NCBI GenBank assembly: GCA_015055655.1
Contig: SVHW01000002.1
Span: 1-64,000 of the forward strand
Length of the DNA stretch: 64,000 nucleotides
From: Clostridiales bacterium
Lineage (GTDB): Bacteria > Bacillota > Clostridia > Christensenellales > Borkfalkiaceae
Direction of reading: 5' to 3'
The notes under the pieces are model-generated. The model was not told the origin of the DNA. It was given only the letters and a program-made list of their open reading frames with translations, and did no database searches. A program made the translations under genes and the position numbers. Positions 35,629 to 49,493 of the stretch are shown here, one piece after another. Within the stretch, counting starts at the first letter, position 1. The number at the start of each line of letters is the position of its first letter.

Positions 35629-36564
35629 TTAAGCTTGATAGTTTTCCGCAATAGCGCTTGCGTATTGCTTGATTTTTTCTCGTAGGGAAATAGGGGATAA
35701 TACTCGTACGTCCGTCCCCATACCCAGAATTTTTCGTACGAGCGTGTCGTCGTTGGGCAGAGATACGTCTGCATACCATTTTTTATTTACCTGCCGTAAA
35801 TTTTCCGTGCCCAACCAATCTTGCGCGTCGGCAAACGCCTTTTCTGCGATTTGCAGGCGTACGTCTATCAATTCCGTGTCCATCGCTTGAAAATATAAGG
35901 GGATATCGTCGCGTGTAAACGCGCGTTTAACGAAATGTTCTTCCGTTTTTAAGACGGATACGATACGCCCTACGCGGAATAGACGGAAAGCGCGTTGTTT
36001 GTGGCAAAACGCGTATAAATACCATACGTTTTGCTTGCATACCAAAACGTGCGGTTCGACGCGCCGTTGCGTACGGTTTCCGTCGCGGGATTGGTACTCT
36101 ACGTCGATGGCGATTTTCTCTTTAATGCACTCTTCAAACAAGCGCAATTTATCGGCAAATATGCCCGAATCTCCCCAAGTGCCGCCGTCGACCAAAATAG
36201 AGCCGATATCGGCAGACAAAGAAAAATCGCGCGTTTCCGCTTTTACTTGCGCGGAGAGCTTGCGTTTGGCGTCTAAAAACCGTTCTTCGGGTAGCTGCGC
36301 GTACATCATTTGTAAGGCTTCAATCGCCGATTCGTATTCCTCCTTCGTCATAAAGCCTTTGGGCAGTTTATAACTATCGGAAATACAAATGCCGCCGTCC
36401 CTGCCTCGAAGTACCTGTATAGGCACGCCTGCCAAAGTTAAATCGTCGATATAACGATACACCGTCCGTACGGACAGCTCGAATTTTTCTGCGAAATACG
36501 TGGCAGTTACTTTGCGTTTGGCAAGTAAATCAAACACCATTTCCAAAAGAATAGAGAATTTCAT
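35629..36564 (-). CDS. HTH/WYL-domain transcriptional regulator (YafY-like)
   Basis: N-terminal DeoR/HTH_11-like helix-turn-helix (VTATYFAEKFELSVRTVYRYIDDLTLAGVPI), central WYL segment PHVLVCKQNVWYLYAFCHKQRAFRLFRVGRI. Confidence 0.9.
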   Translation of the reverse strand: MKFSILLEMVFDLLAKRKVTATYFAEKFELSVRTVYRYIDDLTLAGVPIQVLRGRDGGICISDSYKLPKGFMTKEEYESAIEALQMMYAQLPEERFLDAKRKLSAQVKAETRDFSLSADIGSILVDGGTWGDSGIFADKLRLFEECIKEKIAIDVEYQSRDGNRTQRRVEPHVLVCKQNVWYLYAFCHKQRAFRLFRVGRIVSVLKTEEHFVKRAFTRDDIPLYFQAMDTELIDVRLQIAEKAFADAQDWLGTENLRQVNKKWYADVSLPNDDTLVRKILGMGTDVRVLSPISLREKIKQYASAIAENYQA

Positions 36565-36672
36565 ATTTTTTGCTCCTGAAAAAATCTTAAAAATATTTTA
36601 ACAAAGTGGCAGGCGTTTGTCAAGTTATTTATTGCATAATATAGCTATCCACAGGAAAAAAGGGGAAAATAA

Positions 36673-36879
36673 ATGACGAAATTTGACGTAATGGAAGAAA
36701 AAATAACGAGGAGAAGAAGGGAACGATTGGACGAGGAATTCAATCGCCGTTTGTCCTTGCGATTAGAAACGAAAACGCATCAAGAAACGATTGACGAACT
36801 GCTCGGCGGATTGACGGTTATTTTGGGGGTAGGCGATATCGTTAAACAAGTTGCCGTTACGGCGGAAAGCTGCTTATAA
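36673..36879 (+). CDS. small hypothetical protein
   Basis: 68-aa ORF MTKFDVMEEKITRRRRERLDEEFNRRLSLRLETKTHQETIDELLGG; upstream aaaaggggaaaataaATG. Confidence 0.5.
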   Translation: MTKFDVMEEKITRRRRERLDEEFNRRLSLRLETKTHQETIDELLGGLTVILGVGDIVKQVAVTAESCL

Positions 36880-36915
36880 TACGAAGAAAAGCCAAAGAAA
36901 AAATTTATTTTGGTA

Positions 36916-36944
36916 TTGACAAAGCGGAGAAACTGGGATATACT
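36916..36944 (+). promoter_or_regulatory. sigma-A type promoter of the collagen-like lipoprotein
   Basis: TTGACA-17 bp-TATACT. Confidence 0.75.
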
Positions 36945-37007
36945 TATACTAGTGGGATATTTGTTAATACAAATCACAATAATTTTTTATTAGGATGGTA
37001 AGGGCAG

Positions 37008-41363
<4,356 letters not shown>

Positions 41364-41390
41364 GTGATTAGGCATAGATAACGAACGAAC

Positions 41391-41428
41391 AACCGCCGCT
41401 TGGGATAGCTACCCAAGCGGCGGTTTTT
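41391..41428 (+). terminator. Rho-independent terminator
   Basis: aaccgccgcttgggatagctacccaagcggcggttttt. Confidence 0.85.
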
Positions 41429-41464
41429 GTATAAGGAATATTCTGTTGAAATAAGGTAAAACGC

Positions 41465-41493
41465 TTGACTTTTCCAAGGAAAAAGTATATACT
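41465..41493 (+). promoter_or_regulatory. sigma-A type promoter of tyrS
   Basis: TTGACT-17 bp-TATACT. Confidence 0.7.
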
Positions 41494-41524
41494 TTTTTTA
41501 TATTCACCTGCAAGGAGAAAGATT

Positions 41525-42718
41525 ATGGCAAACGTAATGGATACGCTTCGCGCGAGAGGGTTTGTAAAACAAACGGTGTACGAGGACGAACTGTACGAAA
41601 AACTCGGCAAGGAAAGCGTACCTTTTTATATCGGTTTTGACCCTACGGCAGATTCTTTGCACGTAGGACACTTTATGCAGCTTATCGCAATGTCGCATAT
41701 GCAAAAGGCAGGGCACAAACCCGTCATTTTGATTGGCGGCGGCACGGCAATGATTGGCGACCCGTCCGGCAGAACGGATATGCGTTCGATGATGACGAAG
41801 GAAACGATTAGACACAACGTCGAGTGTTTCAAAAAGCAAATGTCCCGTTTCGTCAGCTTCGAGGGGGAAAACGCGGCCGTTATCGTAGACAACGGCGATT
41901 GGCTGTTGGATTTGAACTATATCGATTTCTTGCGTGAAATCGGCGCGCATTTCTCGGTGAATCGTATGCTCACCGCAGAGTGCTTTAAGCAACGTTTGGA
42001 AAAGGGACTTTCCTTCCTCGAATTCAACTATATGTTGATGCAGGCGTACGATTTCTTGGTGCTTTACAGAAAATACGGCTGCGCGTTAGAACTTGGCGGC
42101 GACGACCAATGGAGCAATATTCTTGCTGGGGCAAACCTTATCCGTATTAAGGAGCAAAAACCTGCGTACGCAATGACGTTTACGCTTTTGACGACGAGTG
42201 ACGGCAAGAAGATGGGTAAGACGGCGAAAGGCGCGGTGTGGCTGGACGAAAACAAGACGACGCCTTACGAATTTTACCAGTATTGGAGAAATACGGCGGA
42301 CGAGGACGTAGAAAAGTGCTTGAAACTGCTCACGTTTTTACCTCTGGAACAAATTGAAGAACTTTGCCGTTATAAAGACGAACGTATCAACGCGGCGAAA
42401 GAAACGCTGGCGTACGAGCTGACGAAAGAGGTGCACGGCGAAGAAAAAGCCAACTTGGCGCAAAGCCAAGCCAAAGCGGCGTTTGGCGGCGGCAACGCGG
42501 AACTTTTAACGAAGGAAATTGAAAACGTTGCGCTTGTCGTGGACGCAATGGTGGCGGCTGGCGTAGCAAAATCGAAAGGCGAAGCAAGACGTCTTATTGA
42601 ACAGGGCGGCGTTTCGGTGGACGATACGAAAGTGACGGACGTGAATATGGCTGTCCCTGCCACCGAGTTCGTGTTGCATAAAGGCAAAAAAGTACACATT
42701 AAAATCGTTATTAAATAA
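41525..42718 (+). CDS. tyrS: tyrosine--tRNA ligase
   Basis: [23 protein letters not shown] signature ([12 protein letters not shown]), C-terminal S4-like domain. Confidence 0.97.
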   Translation: MANVMDTLRARGFVKQTVYEDELYEKLGKESVPFYIGFDPTADSLHVGHFMQLIAMSHMQKAGHKPVILIGGGTAMIGDPSGRTDMRSMMTKETIRHNVECFKKQMSRFVSFEGENAAVIVDNGDWLLDLNYIDFLREIGAHFSVNRMLTAECFKQRLEKGLSFLEFNYMLMQAYDFLVLYRKYGCALELGGDDQWSNILAGANLIRIKEQKPAYAMTFTLLTTSDGKKMGKTAKGAVWLDENKTTPYEFYQYWRNTADEDVEKCLKLLTFLPLEQIEELCRYKDERINAAKETLAYELTKEVHGEEKANLAQSQAKAAFGGGNAELLTKEIENVALVVDAMVAAGVAKSKGEARRLIEQGGVSVDDTKVTDVNMAVPATEFVLHKGKKVHIKIVIK

Positions 42719-42764
42719 AAAAGTCGGGCGGTAAAACCGCCCCTTTTGCATAGATAGGGAAGGT

Positions 42765-43397
42765 ATGGAAAAGAGCGTGCGTACGGTATATGCTCCGTAC
42801 GAAAGGGAAAAAATTATAGAAAAATCCCGTTTTATCACGTACACGGCGCACGTGGAAACGGAGGAAGAGGCGCGTGCGTTTATTGCGGAAATCCGTAAAC
42901 AGCACACGCTTGCCACGCACGTTTGTTATGCGTTTATCGCGGATAAAGCCGGCAATTTGCAGCGTTTTTCCGACGATGGAGAACCGCAAGGCACGGCAGG
43001 CGTACCTATGTTAGAGGTGTTAAAAGCGAAAAAACTTTGCGAAACGGCAGTTGCCGTCGTGCGGTATTTCGGCGGAATAAAACTGGGCGCAGGCGGTTTG
43101 GTGCGCGCGTATTCGTCTTGCACGGCAGAGTGTTTGGACGGCGCGGATATTCGCGTTTTGGAAATCTGCGTAGAATACGAAATCACGGTAGATTACACGG
43201 GGATTGACGGCGTGCAAAAATACGTATCCACTCACGATTGTAACTTGCTTTCCACCGATTATAACGAAAACGTATGTTTCCGTGTGGCGGTGAAGAAGAC
43301 GGAAGAAGAGGCGTTCGTGCAAGGGCTTGTCGATTATATGCAAGGGAAAGTACGATGGGCGCGCGGCGAAGAATATTACGCTCCGTTCAAGGAATAA
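42765..43397 (+). CDS. YigZ/IMPACT family protein
   Basis: EKSRFITYTAHVETEEEARAFIAEIRKQHTLATHVCYAF...FSDDGEPQGTAGVPMLEVL...VVRYFGGIKLGAGGLVRAY. Confidence 0.95.
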   Translation: MEKSVRTVYAPYEREKIIEKSRFITYTAHVETEEEARAFIAEIRKQHTLATHVCYAFIADKAGNLQRFSDDGEPQGTAGVPMLEVLKAKKLCETAVAVVRYFGGIKLGAGGLVRAYSSCTAECLDGADIRVLEICVEYEITVDYTGIDGVQKYVSTHDCNLLSTDYNENVCFRVAVKKTEEEAFVQGLVDYMQGKVRWARGEEYYAPFKE

Positions 43398-43407
43398 AGA
43401 GGAAATT

Positions 43408-44880
43408 ATGAAAAAGAAAACTGTATCGAGAGTGTTGGCAACGTTTTTGGCAAGCGTTTCTCTTTTTAGCGTTGTAGGTTGTGATACGGGCAATGGTGAT
43501 TCGAACGGCGGTGGTACGCCGCACGTTTGTTCGTTTACGGAAAAAATAGTCAATGCGGATTATAAAAAGCAAAACGCCACCTGTACCACGGCGGCGGAAT
43601 ATTATTACGCCTGCGCGTGCGGAGAAAAAGGCACGGAGACTTACCATTTTGGTGAGGCGACAGGGCATAGTGGCGGCACGGCAACTTGTACGGATAAGGC
43701 AGAGTGTTCCGTTTGTGGCGAAGAATACGGTGAAACGCCAGCAGGACACACGGGCGGCACGGCAACTTGTACGGACAAGGCAGAGTGTTCCGTTTGTGGT
43801 GAAGAATACGGCGAGTTGAAGGAACACGATTTTAAATCGGCTTGGATGGTTGACGCTATTGGGCATTGGCGTGTATGTATCACCAGTGGTTGTACGGAAA
43901 CCAACGAGAAAGAAGAACATTATGGCGGCACGGCAACGGAAACGGAGCGTGCGGTGTGTGAAGGGTGCGGTGCGTATTACGGCGGATTGGCAAGCCATAC
44001 ACATCATTACGATAAAAAAATACCTACCAATACATACAAAGTAACGGATGCTACTTGTGAAGAAAAAGCCACCTATTATTATGCTTGTTCTTGTGGTAAG
44101 GCAGGGGAAGAAACGTACGAAAATGGCGATTACGCGGTGTGTGTAGACGTGGATAAAAACCACGTGTGCGACGTATGCAAGCAGCCTGTTGGGCAGCACG
44201 TTGCAGGGGATAGCACGCACGTATGCGTTTATTGCGGTGAAAACGTAAGTGATTGTGCGGACGATAATAACGACCATCACTGCGACGTATGCGGTGAAAA
44301 ATTGAGCGAACACACGGGTGGCACGGCAACCAGCACGCAAAAAGCCGTTTGTGCAATCTGTGGCGAGGAATACGGCGATTTGTTGCACGGCGTTATTGTA
44401 GACGAAACGATACCGACAAGCAAAATTTACCGTTTGGGCGATTATATGTACGATTTCACGATAACCGATTGCAATGGCAACAGTTATACGCTGTCCAACG
44501 TTTTGGAAACGAAAAAAATGGTCGTTCTTAATTTTTGGGCGTCTTGGTGTGGACCGTGTCAATCGGAATTCCCCGTAATGGAGCAGGCTTATAACACGTA
44601 TAAAAACGAAGTGGAAATTTTTGCAATTTCCGTCGATTCATACGATACGCAAGAAGCGGTGCGCGGTATGGGATTGGATATGCCGGCGTTTGACGGAACA
44701 AACGGACGAGATGTTAGTTCTCATTTCAATATCAGCGCAATCCCTGTGACGGTGGTTATCGATAGATACGGTATAGTGTCCTATATGCATACGGGCGCTA
44801 TGGTGACACTGTCAGATTGGACCACGTTATTCGATATGTATATTGCCGACGATTACACGCCTGCGAATTTTGTGGAATAA
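43408..44880 (+). CDS. lipoprotein with Cys-rich repeats and C-terminal TlpA-like thioredoxin domain
   Basis: Lipobox FSVVGC; CVDVDKNHVCDVCKQPVGQHVAGDSTHVCVYCGENVSDCADDNNDHHCDVCGEKLSE units; VVLNFWASWCGPCQSEFPVMEQAY. Confidence 0.9.
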   Translation: MKKKTVSRVLATFLASVSLFSVVGCDTGNGDSNGGGTPHVCSFTEKIVNADYKKQNATCTTAAEYYYACACGEKGTETYHFGEATGHSGGTATCTDKAECSVCGEEYGETPAGHTGGTATCTDKAECSVCGEEYGELKEHDFKSAWMVDAIGHWRVCITSGCTETNEKEEHYGGTATETERAVCEGCGAYYGGLASHTHHYDKKIPTNTYKVTDATCEEKATYYYACSCGKAGEETYENGDYAVCVDVDKNHVCDVCKQPVGQHVAGDSTHVCVYCGENVSDCADDNNDHHCDVCGEKLSEHTGGTATSTQKAVCAICGEEYGDLLHGVIVDETIPTSKIYRLGDYMYDFTITDCNGNSYTLSNVLETKKMVVLNFWASWCGPCQSEFPVMEQAYNTYKNEVEIFAISVDSYDTQEAVRGMGLDMPAFDGTNGRDVSSHFNISAIPVTVVIDRYGIVSYMHTGAMVTLSDWTTLFDMYIADDYTPANFVE

Positions 44881-44921
44881 AATTCTTGCGTGTAGACAAT
44901 CAAAAACCATTGTGCAAAATA

Positions 44922-44986
44922 TACAATAGCCAAACGCAAGTTTGTTGATTTTGCCTATTGTAAATACTATATAAATATAGTAAAAT
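44922..44986 (+). promoter_or_regulatory. promoter with overlapping inverted repeat upstream of the ABC ATPase gene
   Basis: TACAATAG...CTATTGTA (44922-44929/44955-44962) overlapping -35 TTGTAA (44958) -17 bp- TAAAAT (44981). Confidence 0.5.
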
Positions 44987-45028
44987 AGTAGTATCGAAAA
45001 TTATTGTTTCCATTTAGGAGGAAAAATT

Positions 45029-46381
45029 ATGTCAGGACTTTTGCTGAAAGGCATTAACAAAGTATACCCTTCCGGCGTACAAGCCGTATTCGAATTCTGT
45101 CTCGATATTAAAGACAAAGAATTCATCGTACTCGTAGGCCCGTCCGGTTGCGGTAAATCTACCACGCTTCGTATGATTGCAGGCCTTGAAGAAATTTCTT
45201 CGGGCGAGCTTTATATCGACGGCAAACTTGTAAACGACGTCGTTCCCAAAGACAGAGATATCGCGATGGTATTCCAAAACTACGCGTTGTATCCCCATAT
45301 GTCCGTTTATGACAATATGGCGTTCGGTTTGAAACTTAGAAAAGTACCCAAGGAAATTATCGACCAAAAGGTTAAGGCTGCGGCGGAAATCCTCGGCATC
45401 ACCGATTACCTTTCCAGAAAACCCAAGGCGCTTTCTGGTGGTCAACGTCAACGTGTTGCGCTTGGCCGTACTATCGTTCGTGAACCCAAGGTATTCTTGC
45501 TTGACGAACCTTTGTCCAACCTCGACGCTAAGCTTCGTGCTTCGATGAGAACGGAAATTTCCAAGCTTCACTCCCGTCTTGCAACGACGTTCATCTACGT
45601 TACGCACGACCAAATCGAAGCTATGACGATGGGTACGCGTATCGTCGTTATGAAAGACGGCTTTATGCAACAAGTGGATACGCCGCAAAACTTGTACGAT
45701 TATCCTATCAACCTTTTCGTTGCAAGTTTCATCGGTACGCCGCAAATGAACTTCTTTAAAGAATCCACGCTTACGTCTTCCAACGGCGAAGTATATATCG
45801 AATTTGTTGGCAACAACAAGATTCGTCTTCCCAAAGACGTTGCAAGCAGAATTAAGAATATCAACGAATATTTGGATACCGGCAAAAAGATTACGCTTGG
45901 CGTACGTCCTGAAGATATTCACCAAGACGAAGCGTTCTTGCAATCTGCACCCGAAGCAACGATAAAGGCTCGTATCGAAGTTATTGAAAAACTCGGCGCA
46001 GAAACGCAAATTTATTGCGAACTTGATTTCGACGGCAAAGAAAGCTCGATTGTTGACAGCTCCACGCAAATGATTGCAAAGATTTCCAGCCGTGCCGTCG
46101 TTGCATTGCACGACATCGTAGACCTTGCGTTTGACACGAAACATATCCATATGTTCGACGGTGAAACGGAAGCAACGATTTTGGAAAGAGATGCCGGCTA
46201 TGAAGTTATCGAAGAAAATGCGGAAGGTTCTGCGTTCGTTCCTCCTACACCGCAAGAAATGCGCGCTCGTATCGATGCGGCTCGTATCGTGACGAAGGAA
46301 ATGAAAGCGCAAGCCAGACAAGATAAGAAGATGGCAAAATTGGCGGAAAAGAAAAAAGAACAAGAAGGCAAAGACAAATAA
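45029..46381 (+). CDS. MsmX/UgpC-type sugar ABC transporter ATP-binding protein
   Basis: GPSGCGKSTTLRMIAGLEEISSGELYIDG, LSGGQRQRVALGRTIVREPKVFLLDEPLSNLDAKLR, C-terminal TOBE region. Confidence 0.93.
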   Translation: MSGLLLKGINKVYPSGVQAVFEFCLDIKDKEFIVLVGPSGCGKSTTLRMIAGLEEISSGELYIDGKLVNDVVPKDRDIAMVFQNYALYPHMSVYDNMAFGLKLRKVPKEIIDQKVKAAAEILGITDYLSRKPKALSGGQRQRVALGRTIVREPKVFLLDEPLSNLDAKLRASMRTEISKLHSRLATTFIYVTHDQIEAMTMGTRIVVMKDGFMQQVDTPQNLYDYPINLFVASFIGTPQMNFFKESTLTSSNGEVYIEFVGNNKIRLPKDVASRIKNINEYLDTGKKITLGVRPEDIHQDEAFLQSAPEATIKARIEVIEKLGAETQIYCELDFDGKESSIVDSSTQMIAKISSRAVVALHDIVDLAFDTKHIHMFDGETEATILERDAGYEVIEENAEGSAFVPPTPQEMRARIDAARIVTKEMKAQARQDKKMAKLAEKKKEQEGKDK

Positions 46382-46401
46382 TTTTCACCTAATTTAACGA
46401 T

Positions 46402-46429
46402 AAACCCCCTCGAAAAATCGAGGGGGTTT
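46402..46429 (+). terminator. Rho-independent terminator
   Basis: aaaccccctcgaaaaatcgagggggttt. Confidence 0.85.
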
Positions 46430-46438
46430 TATACAGGG

Positions 46439-46465
46439 AAAGGGGTTGCGAACACGCAACCCCTT
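46439..46465. terminator. second hairpin between convergent genes
   Basis: aaaggggttgcgaacacgcaacccctt. Confidence 0.6.
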
Positions 46466-46533
46466 TTCAAATCTATTTGTAAGATAAACAACGAATAGCT
46501 TGGTTTCCAAGCATATGCTTTACGGACAGAGGG

Positions 46534-48843
46534 CTATGCAGCGTTATGGTTTTTAAACAGCCGCACGGCAACCGCCGTCATATCGTCTTTTGCGATGCCT
46601 CCGTACGCTTGTAACGCTTTTGAAAGCAATGCGTCGGCTAGTTCCTGTGGGTTATGGATGGGTACGGTTTTCAACGTTTCGTATAAATCGCTGGTAGAGC
46701 CGAACGCGCCCGTGACGCCGTCGCTTAAAAACAGCAACACGTCGTTTTCTTGCATATTGTACGAGGCGGTGTCGGGGTGGAGCGAATCAAGAATTCCCAG
46801 CGGCAACGATTCGCCTTCCAATACTTTCACCGTGCTGCCCGATAGGATAAATCCGATGGGAGAGCCTATTTTTACCACGTCTGCGTTCCCGATTTCCAAA
46901 TCAATAACGGCAATATCCACGCAGGCAAACGATTCTTCTTTATTAAAATTCAGCAATTTATTGATGGTGGAAAGGACGGTGGCGGAAGGCATTTTTGCGC
47001 GGTAAAAACTTTCCAATAAAGAAATGGTGTTTTCGGAAATGCGTCGCGCGTATTCACCGCTGCCCATACCGTCGGATAGCGCAACCATAAACGTTTTTTC
47101 GTCGATACGGATAACCGAGTGCGTATCGCCGCTGGCACTTTCGCCCGTTTTTTTTGCGCAAGCCACGCCAAACGCCGCGTCGTAATAGGGCTTTTTACGG
47201 AGAATACAGCAGTATTTATCTTGCGAAAGCGCAATTCGTTCGGAAATCATCATCGGTATGCGGAACAGTTCGCTGGCGACGCGCGCGATTTTTTTGACGT
47301 CTGCCCGTCCAAAGGTAATCAACGACAACGTCGGGTTCTGTTCTTCGCCGTACACCAGCACTTCCGAACAGATAATTCCTGTTTTCAATAACGATAAATT
47401 CAGCGCGCGTTCTTTCTCCGTATAGATACGCAGCGGTTCGCTTTGTTCTAAGGCAAGGTTGCGCAATATTTCACAAACGCCTTGCGCTTGTCCTGCCAGC
47501 AACGCCCTACCCGAAGCGGCGTTTTCCGTTTCCGTCATATATTTTCGATAATCTACAAGACGTCGATTGACGGCGTATAGGAGATTGCTTTGATTGACGC
47601 ACGCTTCTGCCAGCCGTTTAGGCACGTCGATAAGGTTCACTTTGCCCTTTAAGCAACCTACGTTAATCAGTTTGTGGATTTCGTTTAACGTTTCCTGCCT
47701 TGCGCAGGAGCGATATTGCGGGCAGTTTTTACAGCTTTCGTCGATTACGCAGCCGTAGATATATTCCTTGGCGCTCGTTTCCGCTTCGTCGTTGCCCAGC
47801 GCGGAAAAGGCAGTTTCAACGTCGCGGAAAACGGAAGCGATTTCAAATAATTGTTTGCCTATTGCCATACGGTTGCGGTTGATTGCTATGCGCGAAAGAT
47901 GTTTTTCGCGATAGAAGACCAGTTTGTTTTCAAGCGTTCGTATCAAGGGCGTGGGGAGCAGCACAAATAGCAGTGCGGGCAACGTGGCGGAGAGGACGGC
48001 TGGAACGAGCAGTTGCGTGGGGAAAGAGTATAGCCCGTCTAAATAGCCGTAGAAGAAGAACACGGCGAGCATAGCGCACGCCGCGGGCAGTCTGCCTGCT
48101 TTGCAAAAGAGTACGATAGCGACGGCGTATATAAAAAAGCGTTGTAAATATAACGCGTGCATTAGGGTGGGAGGCAACGCCAGCACGAACGCGCAGAGAA
48201 ACGCGCTGCTGTCTTTCGTGATAAAGGAAAACAGCAGTAAAATAAAAAACGAGATACCCATATACGCGTTTAAGCCAAGTAAACGGTTGACGCCTAAGCC
48301 GATAAAGACGAATAAAATAACGCAAAACAGCAATTCTTCTACACGCAAACGGCATTTGAGAAATTTTTTCATCAATGCGTTTAACGCAACGGTAAAAACG
48401 GCAAAAAGGAGAAAGATAAACGCGGCAAGCAGTATTTTTTGAGTAATTTTCCCAAGTGAAAAAGAAAAGGGCAAAGAGTAGGCTTCAAACGGAGAAAAAA
48501 CCACAAACCCTGCCAGCGATAAAAAGAGGGCAAATAGAGGCAGGGCAGCGGTTTTCTTTTTGGAGGCGGAACAAAATTTATTATGTAGGATAAAAGATAA
48601 CGCCAGCAAAGCCGCTTGTCCCAAAGATAGCAATATATCAAAGATGCCTTGGCCAACGCAGGAGGAAAGGAAAAAAACGACGGCGATAGGCAACGGAGAT
48701 ACGCCTGCATAAGGCAACGCGTAGGCAAGGGCAAGTGAAAACGGCTCGAATTGATTTCCCACGAAACGTAAAAATAACATTCCTGCGCAGAAAAGTAGAT
48801 ATAAAGAAATTTGCACGACGTCCGCGCGTTTTTGTGATTGCAT
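46534..48843 (-). CDS. spoIIE: stage II sporulation protein E (PP2C phosphatase)
   Basis: Multi-TM N-terminus; IDEKTFMVALSDGMGSGEYARRISENTISLLESFYRA...DVLLFLSDGVTGAFG. Confidence 0.93.
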   Translation of the reverse strand: MQSQKRADVVQISLYLLFCAGMLFLRFVGNQFEPFSLALAYALPYAGVSPLPIAVVFFLSSCVGQGIFDILLSLGQAALLALSFILHNKFCSASKKKTAALPLFALFLSLAGFVVFSPFEAYSLPFSFSLGKITQKILLAAFIFLLFAVFTVALNALMKKFLKCRLRVEELLFCVILFVFIGLGVNRLLGLNAYMGISFFILLLFSFITKDSSAFLCAFVLALPPTLMHALYLQRFFIYAVAIVLFCKAGRLPAACAMLAVFFFYGYLDGLYSFPTQLLVPAVLSATLPALLFVLLPTPLIRTLENKLVFYREKHLSRIAINRNRMAIGKQLFEIASVFRDVETAFSALGNDEAETSAKEYIYGCVIDESCKNCPQYRSCARQETLNEIHKLINVGCLKGKVNLIDVPKRLAEACVNQSNLLYAVNRRLVDYRKYMTETENAASGRALLAGQAQGVCEILRNLALEQSEPLRIYTEKERALNLSLLKTGIICSEVLVYGEEQNPTLSLITFGRADVKKIARVASELFRIPMMISERIALSQDKYCCILRKKPYYDAAFGVACAKKTGESASGDTHSVIRIDEKTFMVALSDGMGSGEYARRISENTISLLESFYRAKMPSATVLSTINKLLNFNKEESFACVDIAVIDLEIGNADVVKIGSPIGFILSGSTVKVLEGESLPLGILDSLHPDTASYNMQENDVLLFLSDGVTGAFGSTSDLYETLKTVPIHNPQELADALLSKALQAYGGIAKDDMTAVAVRLFKNHNAA

Positions 48844-48947
48844 AGATAGCTCCTTGGCGGTTTTTTACTCATTATAATCGAAAAACCGTTACGGAAATTG
48901 GCATTTTAAGCGGTATTGATAGGAGAAATGCCGAAAAACCGCCTTGT

Positions 48948-49313
48948 TTAAGGGCGGTTAACGTCGTAATCTACGGGGAAGCCGAGGCTGATTAAGATGG
49001 CGCGGTTGACGCGGAGCATCGTGGCAGGCGGCAGTTCGCCTATGCGTTCTTTTAACCGCCGTTTATCTAACGTACGGATTTGTTCGAGAAGAATCACGCT
49101 CTCTTTTGCCAATCCGAAAGAGGGAGGGAGCTCGATATGCGTAGGCAATTTTGCTTTATTGATTTTGCTGGTGACGGCGGCGGCAATCACGGTAGGAGAA
49201 TATTTATTGCCAACGTCGTTTTGTACGACGAGTACGGGACGTATGCCGCCCTGTTCGCTGCCTACGACGGGGGATAAATCGGCGTAATACAATTCTCCGC
49301 GTTTTACGTTCAT
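48948..49313 (-). CDS. MazF/PemK-family endoribonuclease toxin (EndoA/NdoA-like)
   Basis: [62 protein letters not shown]. Confidence 0.95.
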   Translation of the reverse strand: MNVKRGELYYADLSPVVGSEQGGIRPVLVVQNDVGNKYSPTVIAAAVTSKINKAKLPTHIELPPSFGLAKESVILLEQIRTLDKRRLKERIGELPPATMLRVNRAILISLGFPVDYDVNRP

Positions 49314-49437
49314 AACTTTACCTCTTTTGAAAAACGAACAAGCTCCTTACCATAGTATATGTAAAGGGGAACGTTTTTCGTGAAAACTTTGCGTTTTCAG
49401 TATTGCCGTACGCGTTCGTTTTTATACCAAGAAAAAA

Positions 49438-49471
49438 CCGTTCCTCGAAAAGGTTTTCGAGGAACGGATAA
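49438..49471 (-). terminator. terminator of pgi
   Basis: ccgttcctcgaaaaggttttcgaggaacgg preceded by an A-run (T-run on minus strand). Confidence 0.75.
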
Positions 49472-49493
49472 TTTTTAGACGTTAACAAATAAA

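Noticed and set aside
34485-35774. Extended N-terminus of murG in the ORF track
   Set aside because: The upstream 79 residues lack MurG similarity and overlap the terminator and end of the neighbouring gene; MRKILFTGGGSAGH is the expected start.
41364-41524. T-box riboswitch before tyrS (and in 60590-60759 before trpS)
   Set aside because: No T-box core sequence (AGGGUGGNACCGCG) or room for the specifier stem was found.
43387-44562. 391-aa minus-strand ORF opposite the TlpA-like lipoprotein
   Set aside because: The plus-strand frame has a lipobox and WCGPC; the antisense ORF is composition-driven.
45032-46363. 443-aa minus-strand ORF opposite the ABC ATPase
   Set aside because: The plus strand has unmistakable Walker A, signature and Walker B motifs; the antisense ORF has no family features.
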